In this document: one piece after another, positions 1-8,137 of the stretch | How the letters are laid out: each line of letters starts with the position of its first letter | How positions within the stretch are numbered: position 1 is the stretch's first letter | Source: DATJGR01 sp963812255 | GTDB lineage: Bacteria > Pseudomonadota > Gammaproteobacteria > Pseudomonadales > Azotimanducaceae | Direction of reading: 5' to 3' | Assembly (NCBI GenBank): GCA_963812255.1 | Contig: CAWEUM010000002.1 | Span: 310,001 to 374,000 of the forward strand | DNA length: 64,000 nt | The notes under the pieces: generated by a model | Told to the model about the DNA's origin: nothing | The model's database searches: none | The model's input: the letters and a program-made list of their open reading frames with translations, nothing else | Position numbers and translations under genes: made by a program

Positions 1-1144
1 CAACGTGCGGATGCACTTCACCGACGGTGCCGACTTGCTTTTCGAGGGGCGCGCCGATCCGCGTCTGCGTCGAGACAGGGCTCGTTTCGGTCATCCCGTA
101 ACCGATCGCGACCTCCCGCATGTTCATCAGCGACTGAACCTTACGCATCACCTCCACCGGGCACGGCGCGCCCGCCATGATCCCGGTGCGCAACGATTGC
201 AGATCGAACTGCGCGAAATTTGGCAACGCCAGTTCGGCAATGAACATGGTCGGCACGCCGTACAACGCCGTCGCACGTTCCTCCTGCACCGCGTGCAATA
301 CAGCGTCTGCGTCGAAGGCCTGTTCCGGATAGATCATCGTTGCACCGTGACTGACGCAGCCGAGATTGCCCATCACCATGCCGAAGCAGTGGTACAACGG
401 CACCGGAATCACCAGACGGTCGCGCGCGCTGAAATTCATCAGCCGCGCCACGAAGTAACCGTTATTCAAAATGTTGTGATGGCTCAGCGTTGCACCCTTT
501 GGAAAACCGGTCGTACCGCTGGTGTATTGGATGTTGATCGGGTCGTCGAAATCGAGCGATGCCTGGCGCGTCGCCAATGCCTCCGCGCTGACTTCCGCAG
601 CGCGTGCAATCAAGTCGGACCACGTGATCATGCCGGCACGCGGCGCGCCGAGCGTGATGACGACCTCGAGTTGCGGCAACCGGGCCAGCTTCAGCGCACC
701 GGCCGAACCGTTGCAAACCTCGGGCGCAACGCTTTCCAGGATCTCGTTGTAGTTAGTCGTCTTGAACGTGTCCGTGAGCACCAGGTAGCGGCAGCCCGAT
801 TGATTCAACGCATATTCCAGTTCCGAGGCCTGATAACTCGGATTGACGTTGACGAGGATGGCCCCGAGTTTGCTCGTTGCGAACTGCGTCAGCGTCCATT
901 CGACGCGGTTCGTCGACCAGATGCCCACCCGTTCGCCGCGCTCGACGCCAAGCGCCATGAATGCGCGCGCCAGCGCATCGACCCGTTCACCCAATTCAGC
1001 GTAAGTCCAGCGAATTCCCTGGTGACGCGCCACAAGCGCCTCGTTGGTGCCGTGCTCGGCTACGGTCACATCCAGCATGTCGCCGATCGTGATCCCCAGC
1101 AGTCCCGTATCCGACCGTCCGGAGGAATAGCTCAATTGCGTCAT
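1..1144 (-). CDS. AMP-forming fatty-acyl-CoA synthetase (C-terminus beyond window)
   Basis: This ANL-superfamily enzyme would activate a fatty or aryl acid to its CoA thioester through an acyl-adenylate. Translating the minus strand from the ATG at 1144 gives an uninterrupted frame to the window edge, about 381 residues of an expected 540-560. The phosphate-binding loop YTSGTTGFPKG lies near residues 205-215, and the adenylate motif YGMTETSP follows further on. The start is supported by GGAG placed seven bases upstream. The gene is divergent from selA across about 114 bp. The chain-length preference cannot be read from the sequence, and the C-terminal lid domain is not visible. Confidence 0.9.
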   Translation of the reverse strand, partial: MTQLSYSSGRSDTGLLGITIGDMLDVTVAEHGTNEALVARHQGIRWTYAELGERVDALARAFMALGVERGERVGIWSTNRVEWTLTQFATSKLGAILVNVNPSYQASELEYALNQSGCRYLVLTDTFKTTNYNEILESVAPEVCNGSAGALKLARLPQLEVVITLGAPRAGMITWSDLIARAAEVSAEALATRQASLDFDDPINIQYTSGTTGFPKGATLSHHNILNNGYFVARLMNFSARDRLVIPVPLYHCFGMVMGNLGCVSHGATMIYPEQAFDADAVLHAVQEERATALYGVPTMFIAELALPNFAQFDLQSLRTGIMAGAPCPVEVMRKVQSLMNMREVAIGYGMTETSPVSTQTRIGAPLEKQVGTVGEVHPHV

Positions 1145-1258
1145 AGGGTTGCTCCGGGAAACACGAGACGAGGCGACACGCCCATCGACGCGATACTACC
1201 TTCGTCAAATGGGGCTTGCGAGTAGACTAGCGGTGCATCCATCCGTGAGGCACATTCG

Positions 1259-2629
1259 ATGTCGGAACGCGCACGCCTGCCAAGCGTCGATCGAGTGATC
1301 CGGCATGCGGCGCTGTCTGGTGTGGTGGCACGCTACGGATTGGAACTCGTCAAAGGGGCGGTGCGCGATATCCAGCAACAGATTCGCAGCCAAATGACCG
1401 CACCCGAGTGGGCGACGGACGCGGAAAGCTATCGCGACGCTGTCGATCAACGTCTCGCGCAATACGTTGGTCCGGGTTTGCAGAACGTGTTCAACATGAC
1501 CGGGACCATCATCCACACGAACCTCGGACGTGCGCAGCTCAGCCGCGCCATGGCCCAGGCCGGTGTCGAAGCGGCGGTGAATCCCGTGACCCTCGAGTAC
1601 GACCTCGACCATGGCCGCCGTGGAGATCGCGACACCGCGATCGAACCGATGCTCCGCGCGCTGACCGGCGCCGAGGCTGCAACGGTCGTCAACAACAACG
1701 CCGCGGCGCTGCTGCTGGTGCTGAATACGCTCGGACTGGGGCGGACGGTACCGGTATCACGCGGTGAGTTGATCGAAATCGGCGGTAGTTTTCGGCTCCC
1801 TGAGATCATCGAGCGCGCGGGCTGTCACATTCGTGAGGTCGGCACGACCAACCGTACCCGCGTGAGCGACTTCGAGAACGCGATCGATGATTCGACCGCA
1901 CTGTTGCTCAAAGTCCATCCCAGCAATTATCGCATCGAGGGCTTCACGGCGTCCGTCACGACCCCGGTACTGGGTCGACTCGCGCGCGAACGTCAGCTAC
2001 CGTTGGCGGTCGACCTCGGCAGCGGCGCGCTGATCGACCTCGCCCGGTTCGGTCTGCCGCACGAACCAACCGTCCGCGAGACGCTCGAACAGGGCGCCGA
2101 TGTGGTCACATTCAGCGGCGACAAGCTGCTCGGATCCATACAAGGTGGTTTGATCGTCGGTAGCCGCGCGCTAATCGATGCAATCAACCGCAATCCGCTG
2201 AAGCGTGCGCTGCGTTGCGACAAGCTCCGGCTGGCGATCCTGCACCACACGCTGCGGCTGTATCAGGATCCCGAACGACTGGCCCAAGAGTTACCTCTGC
2301 TCACGACACTGACACGTCCGCTTCAGGAACTGAATGCTCTGGCAACGCGAATTGCCGCAGTGCTTGCAGAAAAACTCGAACCCGCTTACACCGTGACCGC
2401 AGCAGAGAGCCGCTGTCAGATCGGCAGCGGCGCGCTGCCAGAAGCAACGCTCGCCAGCGCCGCGGTGACCATCCGTGCCGCGTCGGACACCGACATGACG
2501 CGTCTCGCCGACCGGCTGCGTCGCCTCCCTACCCCCGTCGTTGGACGGATCCACGATGGCGCGGTGTGGCTCGACGTGCGAGCGGTCGACGACGCCGACG
2601 CGCTGTCGTCGAACCTCGACGGTCTGTAG
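1259..2629 (+). CDS. selA: L-seryl-tRNA(Sec) selenium transferase
   Basis: SelA is a PLP enzyme that converts Ser-tRNA(Sec) to Sec-tRNA(Sec) using selenophosphate; the family forms a homodecamer. The 456-residue product has the usual bacterial length. The PLP lysine is expected at Lys289 in SGDKLLGS, the counterpart of Lys295 in E. coli. Other family marks are NMTGTIIHTNLGRA near residue 78 and RCDKL. The ATG at 1259 is preceded by GAGG. The stop lies three bases before the selB start and tRNA-Sec follows selB, so selA, selB and selC are probably transcribed together. Confidence 0.97.
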   Translation: MSERARLPSVDRVIRHAALSGVVARYGLELVKGAVRDIQQQIRSQMTAPEWATDAESYRDAVDQRLAQYVGPGLQNVFNMTGTIIHTNLGRAQLSRAMAQAGVEAAVNPVTLEYDLDHGRRGDRDTAIEPMLRALTGAEAATVVNNNAAALLLVLNTLGLGRTVPVSRGELIEIGGSFRLPEIIERAGCHIREVGTTNRTRVSDFENAIDDSTALLLKVHPSNYRIEGFTASVTTPVLGRLARERQLPLAVDLGSGALIDLARFGLPHEPTVRETLEQGADVVTFSGDKLLGSIQGGLIVGSRALIDAINRNPLKRALRCDKLRLAILHHTLRLYQDPERLAQELPLLTTLTRPLQELNALATRIAAVLAEKLEPAYTVTAAESRCQIGSGALPEATLASAAVTIRAASDTDMTRLADRLRRLPTPVVGRIHDGAVWLDVRAVDDADALSSNLDGL

Positions 2630-2632
2630 GCG

Positions 2633-4528
2633 ATGATCGTCACGCTCGCGGGACACGTCGATCACGGCAAAACGAGTCTCGTGGAAGCATTGACCGGCAT
2701 CAACACGGACACCCTGGCAGAGGAGAAACGCCGCGGGCTGACCATCGACCTGGGCTTCTGCTACGCCGAGTTCGACGGACAGCGAATCGGCTTCGTAGAT
2801 GTACCCGGCCACCACCGCTTCATTCACAACATGGTCGCGGGCGTTGCCGCGCATCAGCACGCACTGCTCGTGGTTGCCGCCGACGACGGCCCGATGCCGC
2901 AAACGCGCGAACACCTCGCGATTCTGAGACTGCTGGGTGTGACCCGCGGTATCGCAGCGGTGACCAAGGTCGATCGGGTGGACCCGAACCGCACGGCGGC
3001 AGTACGAGCGTCGGTCGCCACACTCGCAGAAGAATTCGGTTTGAACCTGAGCACAATCGTCAACGTCTCCTCGACCGAAGGCATCGGAATTGACTCAGTC
3101 CGCGCCGGCATCGCAGCCGCAGCGCAAACCCATCAAACTACGCAACTCGACCGTGCATTCCGGTTGGCGGTCGACCGGACCTTCGTTGTCAAAGGTGTCG
3201 GCGTGGTTGTCACCGGCACCGTTCATTCCGGGACACTGCACACAGGCGACGATCTGGTCGTTGCGCCGCGTGGGATCGCCGCACGCGCGCGCACATTGCG
3301 CGTCTCTGACCGCACCTCGGAGCGCGCTGCAGCGGGCGATCGCTGCGCGGTGAATCTGGCGGGCGTTTCCGTGGCTCAGATCGAACGCGGAGACTGGCTG
3401 ATCGAACCGGACTCCTTTGCCGTGACCCGGAACATCGTGGTGGATCTTTCGGTGCTCGCCGATTTTCCCCGGCCGCTGAAGCATTGGCTGCCGGTGCACG
3501 TCTATCATGCGGCCAGTCACGCCGAAGGACATCTGGCATTGCTCCAATCAGCGCGTCTCGCGGCGGGCGAGTCGGCGCTGGTAGAACTCGTGCTTGCGAC
3601 GCCGTTGTGTCCCAAACACGGCGATCACGTGGTGCTGCGCGACCACGCGCGGGAGCGCACGATCGGCGGCGGCGTTGTCGTCGACGCCACGCCGCCCGAC
3701 AAAACGCGCCGCGCGACGGCCCGTCTCGCGCGTCTCGCGATTCAACGCTCAGCCGATCCGATCCAAACCCTGCGGGATCTGCTCGAACTCGGCGATGTCG
3801 ACCTCGATTCGTTTCGGCGCGTTCGAAATCTCTCCACCGGATCAACCGCAGCCGCGCTGGCCGCGGTCAATCCGATCGAACTCGTTCGCAGTGGTCGCAC
3901 CTTTGCGGTTTCGCGTTCACGCTGGCTCGATGCGCTCGATGCGTTACACGGTCAGATCGGCGCATATCATAAAGCCGCGCCGCACAGTCAAGGATTGAAG
4001 GCCGACCAGATTCGCCGCATGGCGATCGTGCCGAAGCAGTGGCTCGACGACGCGTTGGCCGCGCTCGTATCGAGCGGACGAGTCATAGAGACCGGCGGCC
4101 ACTACCATGAGCGCGAACATCGCCCCGCACTACCGCCTGACGACGCAACGCTGCTGCGCCGGATCGAATCGCTGATCGGCGGCAGTGAACAACCGCCCAG
4201 CATCGGCGACCTCGCGAAGACATTGGCAATGCCGCTGCGCACGCTCGACGGATTCGTGGCGAAGATGGCGAAGCTCGGCTTTCTCGTTCGCATCGGTGAT
4301 CACCGCGTGTTGCTGCCGCAGCAGATCGATACGCTGTCACGAATCGTCGAGCGGTTGGCTGAGTCGAAGCCAGATGGATTCTCGGCGCGCGAGTTTCGGG
4401 ACGCAGCGCAGATCGGCCGCAACCTGGCCATCGATGTGCTCGAGTATTTCGATCGTTGCGGGTTCACAAGGCGCTACGGGGATCTGCGCCGCATCGTCGG
4501 CAATAGCTCGACGCTGAAGCGTGCATGA
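2633..4528 (+). CDS. selB: Selenocysteine-specific elongation factor SelB
   Basis: SelB is a GTPase that carries Sec-tRNA(Sec) to the ribosome and binds the SECIS hairpin of selenoprotein mRNAs through C-terminal winged helices. The protein has 631 residues (E. coli SelB has 614). GTPase motifs are clear: GHVDHGKTS at residues 7-15, the switch I threonine in RRGLTID, DVPGHHRF near residue 62 and TKVD near 108. The EF-Tu-like domains continue to about residue 340, and the last 250 residues look like the four winged-helix repeats. No good ribosome binding site precedes the ATG, which suggests coupling to selA. The stop is 13 bases before tRNA-Sec. Confidence 0.97.
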   Translation: MIVTLAGHVDHGKTSLVEALTGINTDTLAEEKRRGLTIDLGFCYAEFDGQRIGFVDVPGHHRFIHNMVAGVAAHQHALLVVAADDGPMPQTREHLAILRLLGVTRGIAAVTKVDRVDPNRTAAVRASVATLAEEFGLNLSTIVNVSSTEGIGIDSVRAGIAAAAQTHQTTQLDRAFRLAVDRTFVVKGVGVVVTGTVHSGTLHTGDDLVVAPRGIAARARTLRVSDRTSERAAAGDRCAVNLAGVSVAQIERGDWLIEPDSFAVTRNIVVDLSVLADFPRPLKHWLPVHVYHAASHAEGHLALLQSARLAAGESALVELVLATPLCPKHGDHVVLRDHARERTIGGGVVVDATPPDKTRRATARLARLAIQRSADPIQTLRDLLELGDVDLDSFRRVRNLSTGSTAAALAAVNPIELVRSGRTFAVSRSRWLDALDALHGQIGAYHKAAPHSQGLKADQIRRMAIVPKQWLDDALAALVSSGRVIETGGHYHEREHRPALPPDDATLLRRIESLIGGSEQPPSIGDLAKTLAMPLRTLDGFVAKMAKLGFLVRIGDHRVLLPQQIDTLSRIVERLAESKPDGFSAREFRDAAQIGRNLAIDVLEYFDRCGFTRRYGDLRRIVGNSSTLKRA

Positions 4529-4541
4529 TATATTTCGCCGT

Positions 4542-4631
4542 GGAAGAGCACCGTCCCCGGCGGGGCGCGCGGCCTTCAAAGCCGTTGAGACGCGTAACCG
4601 CGTCTGGTGGGTTCGACTCCTGCCTCTTCCG
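4542..4631 (+). tRNA. selC: tRNA-Sec (anticodon UCA)
   Basis: The sequence folds as a tRNA-Sec: acceptor strand GGAAGAG, a 6-bp D stem CGTCCC/GGGGCG with loop CGGC, anticodon loop CTTCAAA with anticodon TCA, a 7-bp variable arm AGACGCG/CGCGTCT, and T loop TTCGACT. The position directly after selB supports the call. The 3' acceptor strand plus T stem adds up to 12 pairs (7+5), not the 13 (8+5) usual in bacteria, because C4549 faces C4623 where a G would be expected. The discriminator is G and CCA is not encoded (GCAA follows). The 3' end doubles as an integration site. Confidence 0.95.
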
Positions 4632-4634
4632 CAA
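4621..4634 (+). repeat. attL of the selC island (14-bp core repeat)
   Basis: TGCCTCTTCCGCAA covers the 3' end of tRNA-Sec and is repeated perfectly at 17547-17560. An integrase starts 140 bp to the right. This is the classic layout of a tRNA-3'-end attachment site: the tRNA is kept whole at one end and the other end carries a short copy. Confidence 0.88.
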
Positions 4635-4750
4635 AAACCGCGTCCAGAAAGCTCCCAAAACGTCCGCAAAAACCTCAATAAACCAGCAAATTAATTGATA
4701 TTTGTGCGCTAGCGCCGTCTGCGCTGTTCCTGTACATTCTGGACACACGG

Positions 4751-4772
4751 TGTACCCCCATGTGTACCCCCA
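4751..4772 (+). promoter_or_regulatory. Direct repeats, candidate integrase arm-binding sites
   Basis: Two copies of TGTACCCCCA (4751-4760 and 4763-4772) lie just upstream of the integrase start. Related GTACCCC repeats occur at 17477-17495, close to the opposite end of the island. Repeats inside both ends near the core sites fit arm-type binding sites for a tyrosine recombinase; the role is inferred. Confidence 0.45.
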
Positions 4773-4773
4773 G

Positions 4774-6003
4774 ATGAGCCGACACATTAACCGACTGAAC
4801 GCCGCCAAGGTCAGGGCGATCACCCGACCAGGCCGCTACGCCGATGGCGGCGGCCTTTGGTTGCAGGTCGACGCGATACGCAGGTCTTGGCTGTTCCGAT
4901 ACACGTTCGGCGGTCGCAGACGGAAGATCGGGCTGGGACCCGTCGCGAGTCTCGGACTCGCTGACGCGCGCGTTGAGGCGCAAAAGCTGCGCGCGAAACT
5001 GCGAGATGGCATTGACCCGCTCGCGCATCGCCGTGCGACGCGCGCAGCGCAGCGTCTGGACCAGCTCAAGTCGATCACCTTCAGCCAGGCCGCATTGAAG
5101 TACATCGCGTCGCACAGCGCTGGTTGGAAGAACCTGAAACATGCCAACCAGTGGACACAGTCGCTCAAAGCTCACGCCGATGCGATCATCGGAACGATCG
5201 CGGTTCAGGATATCGACACCGGCATGGTGATGCGTGTCCTCGAGCCCATCTGGACGACAACCAACGAGACAGCCGTGCGCGTGCGCGGCCGCATCGAGGC
5301 AATCCTCGACTGGTCAAAGGTTAACGGTTACCGGACCGGCGAGAACCCTGCGCGTTGGAAAGGTCACCTCGATCATCTGCTCGCGAAACCGTCGAAGGTG
5401 CAGAAGGTCGTACATCACGCAGCGTTGCCGTTTTCAGAAATCCACGGATTCGTGCAGACGCTGCGCCAGCAATCCGGTGTGGGAGCGACGGCGCTCGAAT
5501 TCACGATCCTGTGCGCCGCCCGCACTGCCGAGACGATCGGCGCCAAGTGGGACGAGATCGACCTCGACGCGAAACGATGGACGATTCCGGCAGCGCGCAT
5601 GAAAGCGGGAAAGGCACACACAGTGCCCCTTTGCACCAGGGCGATCGAGATTCTCGAATCGATGCAGACGCTGAGCGGCGTCTACGTGTTCCCTGCCGCG
5701 AATCCGAAGCGGCCGCTTTCCAACGCCGCTATGTCGTCTGTGCTGAAGCGCATGAAGGTCGCGACAACCGTGCACGGGTTTCGCAGCACGTTCTCCGATT
5801 GGGCTGCCGAGAAGACAAGCTATCAGCACGAAGTCCGTGAGATGTCGCTCGCGCACGCGGTGTCGAGCGCGGTTGAGGCGTCGTATCGGCGCGGCGATCT
5901 GTTCGAGAAGCGTGTGGGGCTCATGAACGATTGGGCGCGTTACATCGATACCAAACCGGGATCGACAACCGACAAGGTGGTCAAGATCAGGAATGCGTCG
6001 TGA
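4774..6003 (+). CDS. Tyrosine recombinase, P4-type integrase
   Basis: This site-specific recombinase should integrate and excise the element at the tRNA-Sec 3' end. The N-terminus has the DUF4102-type arm-binding domain (PGRYADGGGLWLQV), and the catalytic domain keeps all expected residues: Arg250, His334 and Arg337 in HGFR, His361, and the nucleophile Tyr371. The length of 409 residues is normal. An upstream in-frame ATG at 4702 would add 24 residues running through the TGTACCCCCA repeats, so the ATG at 4774, where similarity to the related fragment at 17717 begins, is preferred. Codon use resembles the host. Confidence 0.95.
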   Translation: MSRHINRLNAAKVRAITRPGRYADGGGLWLQVDAIRRSWLFRYTFGGRRRKIGLGPVASLGLADARVEAQKLRAKLRDGIDPLAHRRATRAAQRLDQLKSITFSQAALKYIASHSAGWKNLKHANQWTQSLKAHADAIIGTIAVQDIDTGMVMRVLEPIWTTTNETAVRVRGRIEAILDWSKVNGYRTGENPARWKGHLDHLLAKPSKVQKVVHHAALPFSEIHGFVQTLRQQSGVGATALEFTILCAARTAETIGAKWDEIDLDAKRWTIPAARMKAGKAHTVPLCTRAIEILESMQTLSGVYVFPAANPKRPLSNAAMSSVLKRMKVATTVHGFRSTFSDWAAEKTSYQHEVREMSLAHAVSSAVEASYRRGDLFEKRVGLMNDWARYIDTKPGSTTDKVVKIRNAS

Positions 6004-6094
6004 AGAAGATAACGAGCGATCGTTCGCGAGATTCCCGCGCGAACAGAATTCCCTCCGCGCACTGACGTGAAAAATTCAAACCCGACAAACGCGG

Positions 6095-6111
6095 TGGGCT
6101 CAGTGAGCCCA
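6095..6111. repeat. 17-bp palindrome, copy 1
   Basis: TGGGCTCAGTGAGCCCA is a perfect palindrome around a central G. A 15/17 match lies 118 bp downstream at 6213-6229. Paired palindromes of this size resemble operator sites for a dimeric regulator; no binding protein can be named. Confidence 0.5.
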
Positions 6112-6212
6112 AGTACTCCTCAGACAACCGCGCAACCGAAATGCCGCGAGAGCGCCCGAACGGGACGGACACCGGTCGCGATAGGCGTGATGAATTTCAG
6201 CACGGCTGTGAG

Positions 6213-6229
6213 TGGGCCCACTGAGCCCA
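6213..6229. repeat. 17-bp palindrome, copy 2
   Basis: TGGGCCCACTGAGCCCA differs from copy 1 at two positions and is embedded in a longer inverted repeat (GAGTGGGC/GCCCACTC, 6210-6232). Confidence 0.5.
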
Positions 6230-6448
6230 CTCAGCCACTCGACAACGGAGGCCGCAACAAAGTGCAATCGTCAGAAGCGGGCGAGCCGAGAACCGATGGC
6301 GGCGAAGCGCCCCCCACATGCGCGCAGCCGCGACAGCGGAATCACGCGCGCGGTCGTACTTGAACTGCGTACCGAAGGCGCAGTATCGACTTGAAGCAGG
6401 GGTCGTTACGGGCGAATGCCCGGCGCGATCCAGCCACGACCCGAAGGT

Positions 6449-6489
6449 GCCGTCGTCACTACGAGGCGTAGCCGTGTAGTGACGACGGC
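6449..6489. repeat. Long perfect hairpin (14-bp arms, 13-nt loop)
   Basis: GCCGTCGTCACTAC (6449-6462) is the exact reverse complement of 6476-6489, with loop GAGGCGTAGCCGT. No T-tract follows on either strand, so a simple intrinsic terminator is unlikely. It could be a recombination site, a replication or transfer signal, or an RNA structure. Confidence 0.6.
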
Positions 6490-7172
6490 CACACGCCAGT
6501 ATTCACGCGGCCCCGCGGTCGGATTTCGAAGTGACGCTAGAGTTAACGCTGCCTAAACTGCCTGCACTGACGATTTATACGCGGCCACTGCGTTTAAAGT
6601 GGCAGGCCGATCCAGCCTGGCGTAAGCCAACCGGACAGCGGGCAGACGCTCAATCACTGCAACCGCGACATCGTAGAACCGCGCAATGTCGCAATGACCG
6701 TCAAGGTCATCGGTTCATCGTCGAGAGTTTGGATCTTCGATCCGTCGTTCAATTCGGGCATCGGCCCATCTTCCTATCGACGTCGAACCATTCGCATTGG
6801 GCGACGCGAGACGATTCATCAACCCCACGGCTCCGCTGCACAACTCCAAAGGAGGTGATTCTAGAAACCTACGTTCGAAAGAAGACCTGGCTGTGTAGGT
6901 CGGTTGGTACTGGCGCAGATGTTCTCTTCTACCGAAGAGGCTCTGCGTCGCCGGATATCGGCACCGTCAGGTCAGGGAGTGGTGTCCCACGATCGTTACC
7001 GCGCGAGCGGAACTCGTTCAGCTACGGCTGCCGAGTCGATCAGAAACACTCACCGAACTTTTCGAACACCGTAGCGGCCTGAACCACCAACGATCGAAAA
7101 GCCCGAACCCCGGGCGCGGCGTCTGCTTCATATATGGTTCATATAGCTCCGTCGGCTTGTCCATGGTATAAG

Positions 7173-7188
7173 CTAGACTGTTGTCTAG
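7173..7188. promoter_or_regulatory. Palindromic operator of the vapBC pair
   Basis: CTAGAC-TGTT-GTCTAG lies 20 bp before the antitoxin start, next to the AT-rich stretch GGTATAAG that may be a -10 box. VapBC complexes commonly repress their own promoter through such a palindrome; the assignment here is from position and symmetry. Confidence 0.55.
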
Positions 7189-7207
7189 TTTAATTGGGTT
7201 GCACGTC

Positions 7208-7450
7208 ATGCGCGAAGTCGGCGCTTTTGAAGCCAAGAACAAGCTGGGCACCTTGCTCGACTGGGTGGCGAACGGCGAGGAAGTCCTGATCACTCGGCGC
7301 GGCAAAGCGGTGGCGCGACTTGTGCCGGCGGAACCCGGCTTCGACCGGGCGAAAGCGAACAAGGCCGCTGCCAACATTCGTGCCCGCAGTGTCGGCGTCA
7401 CGCTCGGCGATCTGAAGATCAAAGACTTGGTGAACGAGGGTCGTCCTTGA
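7208..7450 (+). CDS. vapB: Type II antitoxin, Phd/YefM fold (VapB-like)
   Basis: The product of about 80 residues opens with MREVGAFEAKNKLGTLL and continues with VLITRRGKAVARLVP, the standard N-terminal DNA-binding module of Phd/YefM antitoxins. The C-terminal part, predicted to wrap the toxin, ends in KIKDLVNEGRP. It should neutralise the PIN toxin encoded next and repress the operon with it. An upstream in-frame start at 7181 would run through the palindromic operator, so 7208 is preferred. Its stop overlaps the toxin start by four bases. Confidence 0.85.
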   Translation: MREVGAFEAKNKLGTLLDWVANGEEVLITRRGKAVARLVPAEPGFDRAKANKAAANIRARSVGVTLGDLKIKDLVNEGRP

Positions 7451-7860
7451 GTCTGGTGATCGACAGCTCGATCACCCTGGCTTGGTTGTTCGAGGATGAG
7501 CGTTCCCCGGCTGCCGACGCGGTGCTCCATCACGTGGCCGAGTCAGGCGCGGTAGCGCCATCCCTCTGGCGACTGGAAGTTGCAAATGCGCTACAGATGG
7601 CGGTCAAGCGCAAACGGATCACCGCGGCGTTCCGAGATGCGTCGATTGCGGACTTGCAGGCGCTCGAGGTGAACATCGATGCCGAAACGGACCGTCATGC
7701 CTGGACAACCACGCTGCAGTTGGCCGAACAGTGTCGGCTCACGCTCTACGATGCTGCCTATCTCGAACTCGCTCGGCGGCTTGATTTGCCGCTGGCGACA
7801 CTCGACGAGGAGCTCCGGGCCGCGAGCGCTGCGGTCGGTGTCACGCTGCTTGGCGCCTGA
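7447..7860 (+). CDS. vapC: PIN-domain ribonuclease toxin (VapC-like)
   Basis: A 137-residue PIN-domain protein, predicted to cleave RNA with metal bound by conserved acidic residues. These are visible in VIDSSITLAW (Asp6), the glutamate of RLEVANAL near residue 43, and TLYDAAYLELA near residue 99. The length is normal for VapC. Translation appears to begin at TTG (7447), overlapping the antitoxin stop, which implies coupling. The pair probably stabilises the island. Confidence 0.87.
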   Translation: MSLVIDSSITLAWLFEDERSPAADAVLHHVAESGAVAPSLWRLEVANALQMAVKRKRITAAFRDASIADLQALEVNIDAETDRHAWTTTLQLAEQCRLTLYDAAYLELARRLDLPLATLDEELRAASAAVGVTLLGA

Positions 7861-7986
7861 GTCAGACGCTATGGTCCATGATAAGCGTATCGGTTTGTTC
7901 GGTCGGATGACCTTCGATGTGTCTACGTCCTGAGATGGAAATTGACTCGGCATTTTCGCCAACACTTGCACAGTGGTGCGCTATCG

Positions 7987-8137
7987 CGAGGATAAGAAGC
8001 ATAAACTACGTGTTGGTGAATCGGGCTGCGTATCGCGTGACTGCGCAGCGAAGCGGATGCAGTTATTGAATTCGTCTGAGATGTGGAATGACGCGAACGG
8101 CTGATGGACATCGCGGCCGAACGCGCACAAGTGCTGG
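7987..8137. mobile_element. Solo IS91-family end (oriIS-type scar)
   Basis: These 151 bp match 13820-13970 with only two mismatches. There the same sequence is the end of the IS91 element downstream of its transposase. The outer tip reads CGAGGATAAGAAGC. To the right the match stops exactly where coding similarity of the next pseudogene begins, so an insertion or deletion event joined IS end and gene at 8137/8138. Confidence 0.85.

Larger units (their letters stand above)
6004..7207. other. Gene-poor island segment with palindromes
   Basis: Between the integrase and vapB there is about 1.2 kb without a convincing gene. Open frames exist (for example 6067-6363 and 6531-7082), but their products are rich in Arg, Ser, Pro and Thr and look like translations of non-coding DNA. 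What stands out is structure: a pair of 17-bp palindromes, one long hairpin, and a very strong Shine-Dalgarno-like AAAGGAGGTGAT at about 6849 with no good start codon after it. Confidence 0.5.

Noticed and set aside
5..1225. Long plus-strand open frame of 406 codons at the left end
   Set aside because: It is antisense to a clear acyl-CoA synthetase and its translation is rich in Arg and His without motifs; high GC produces such shadows.
6531..7082. 183-codon frame in the island's gene-poor region
   Set aside because: Composition is uneven, no motif or homology pattern is recognisable, and no ribosome site precedes it.
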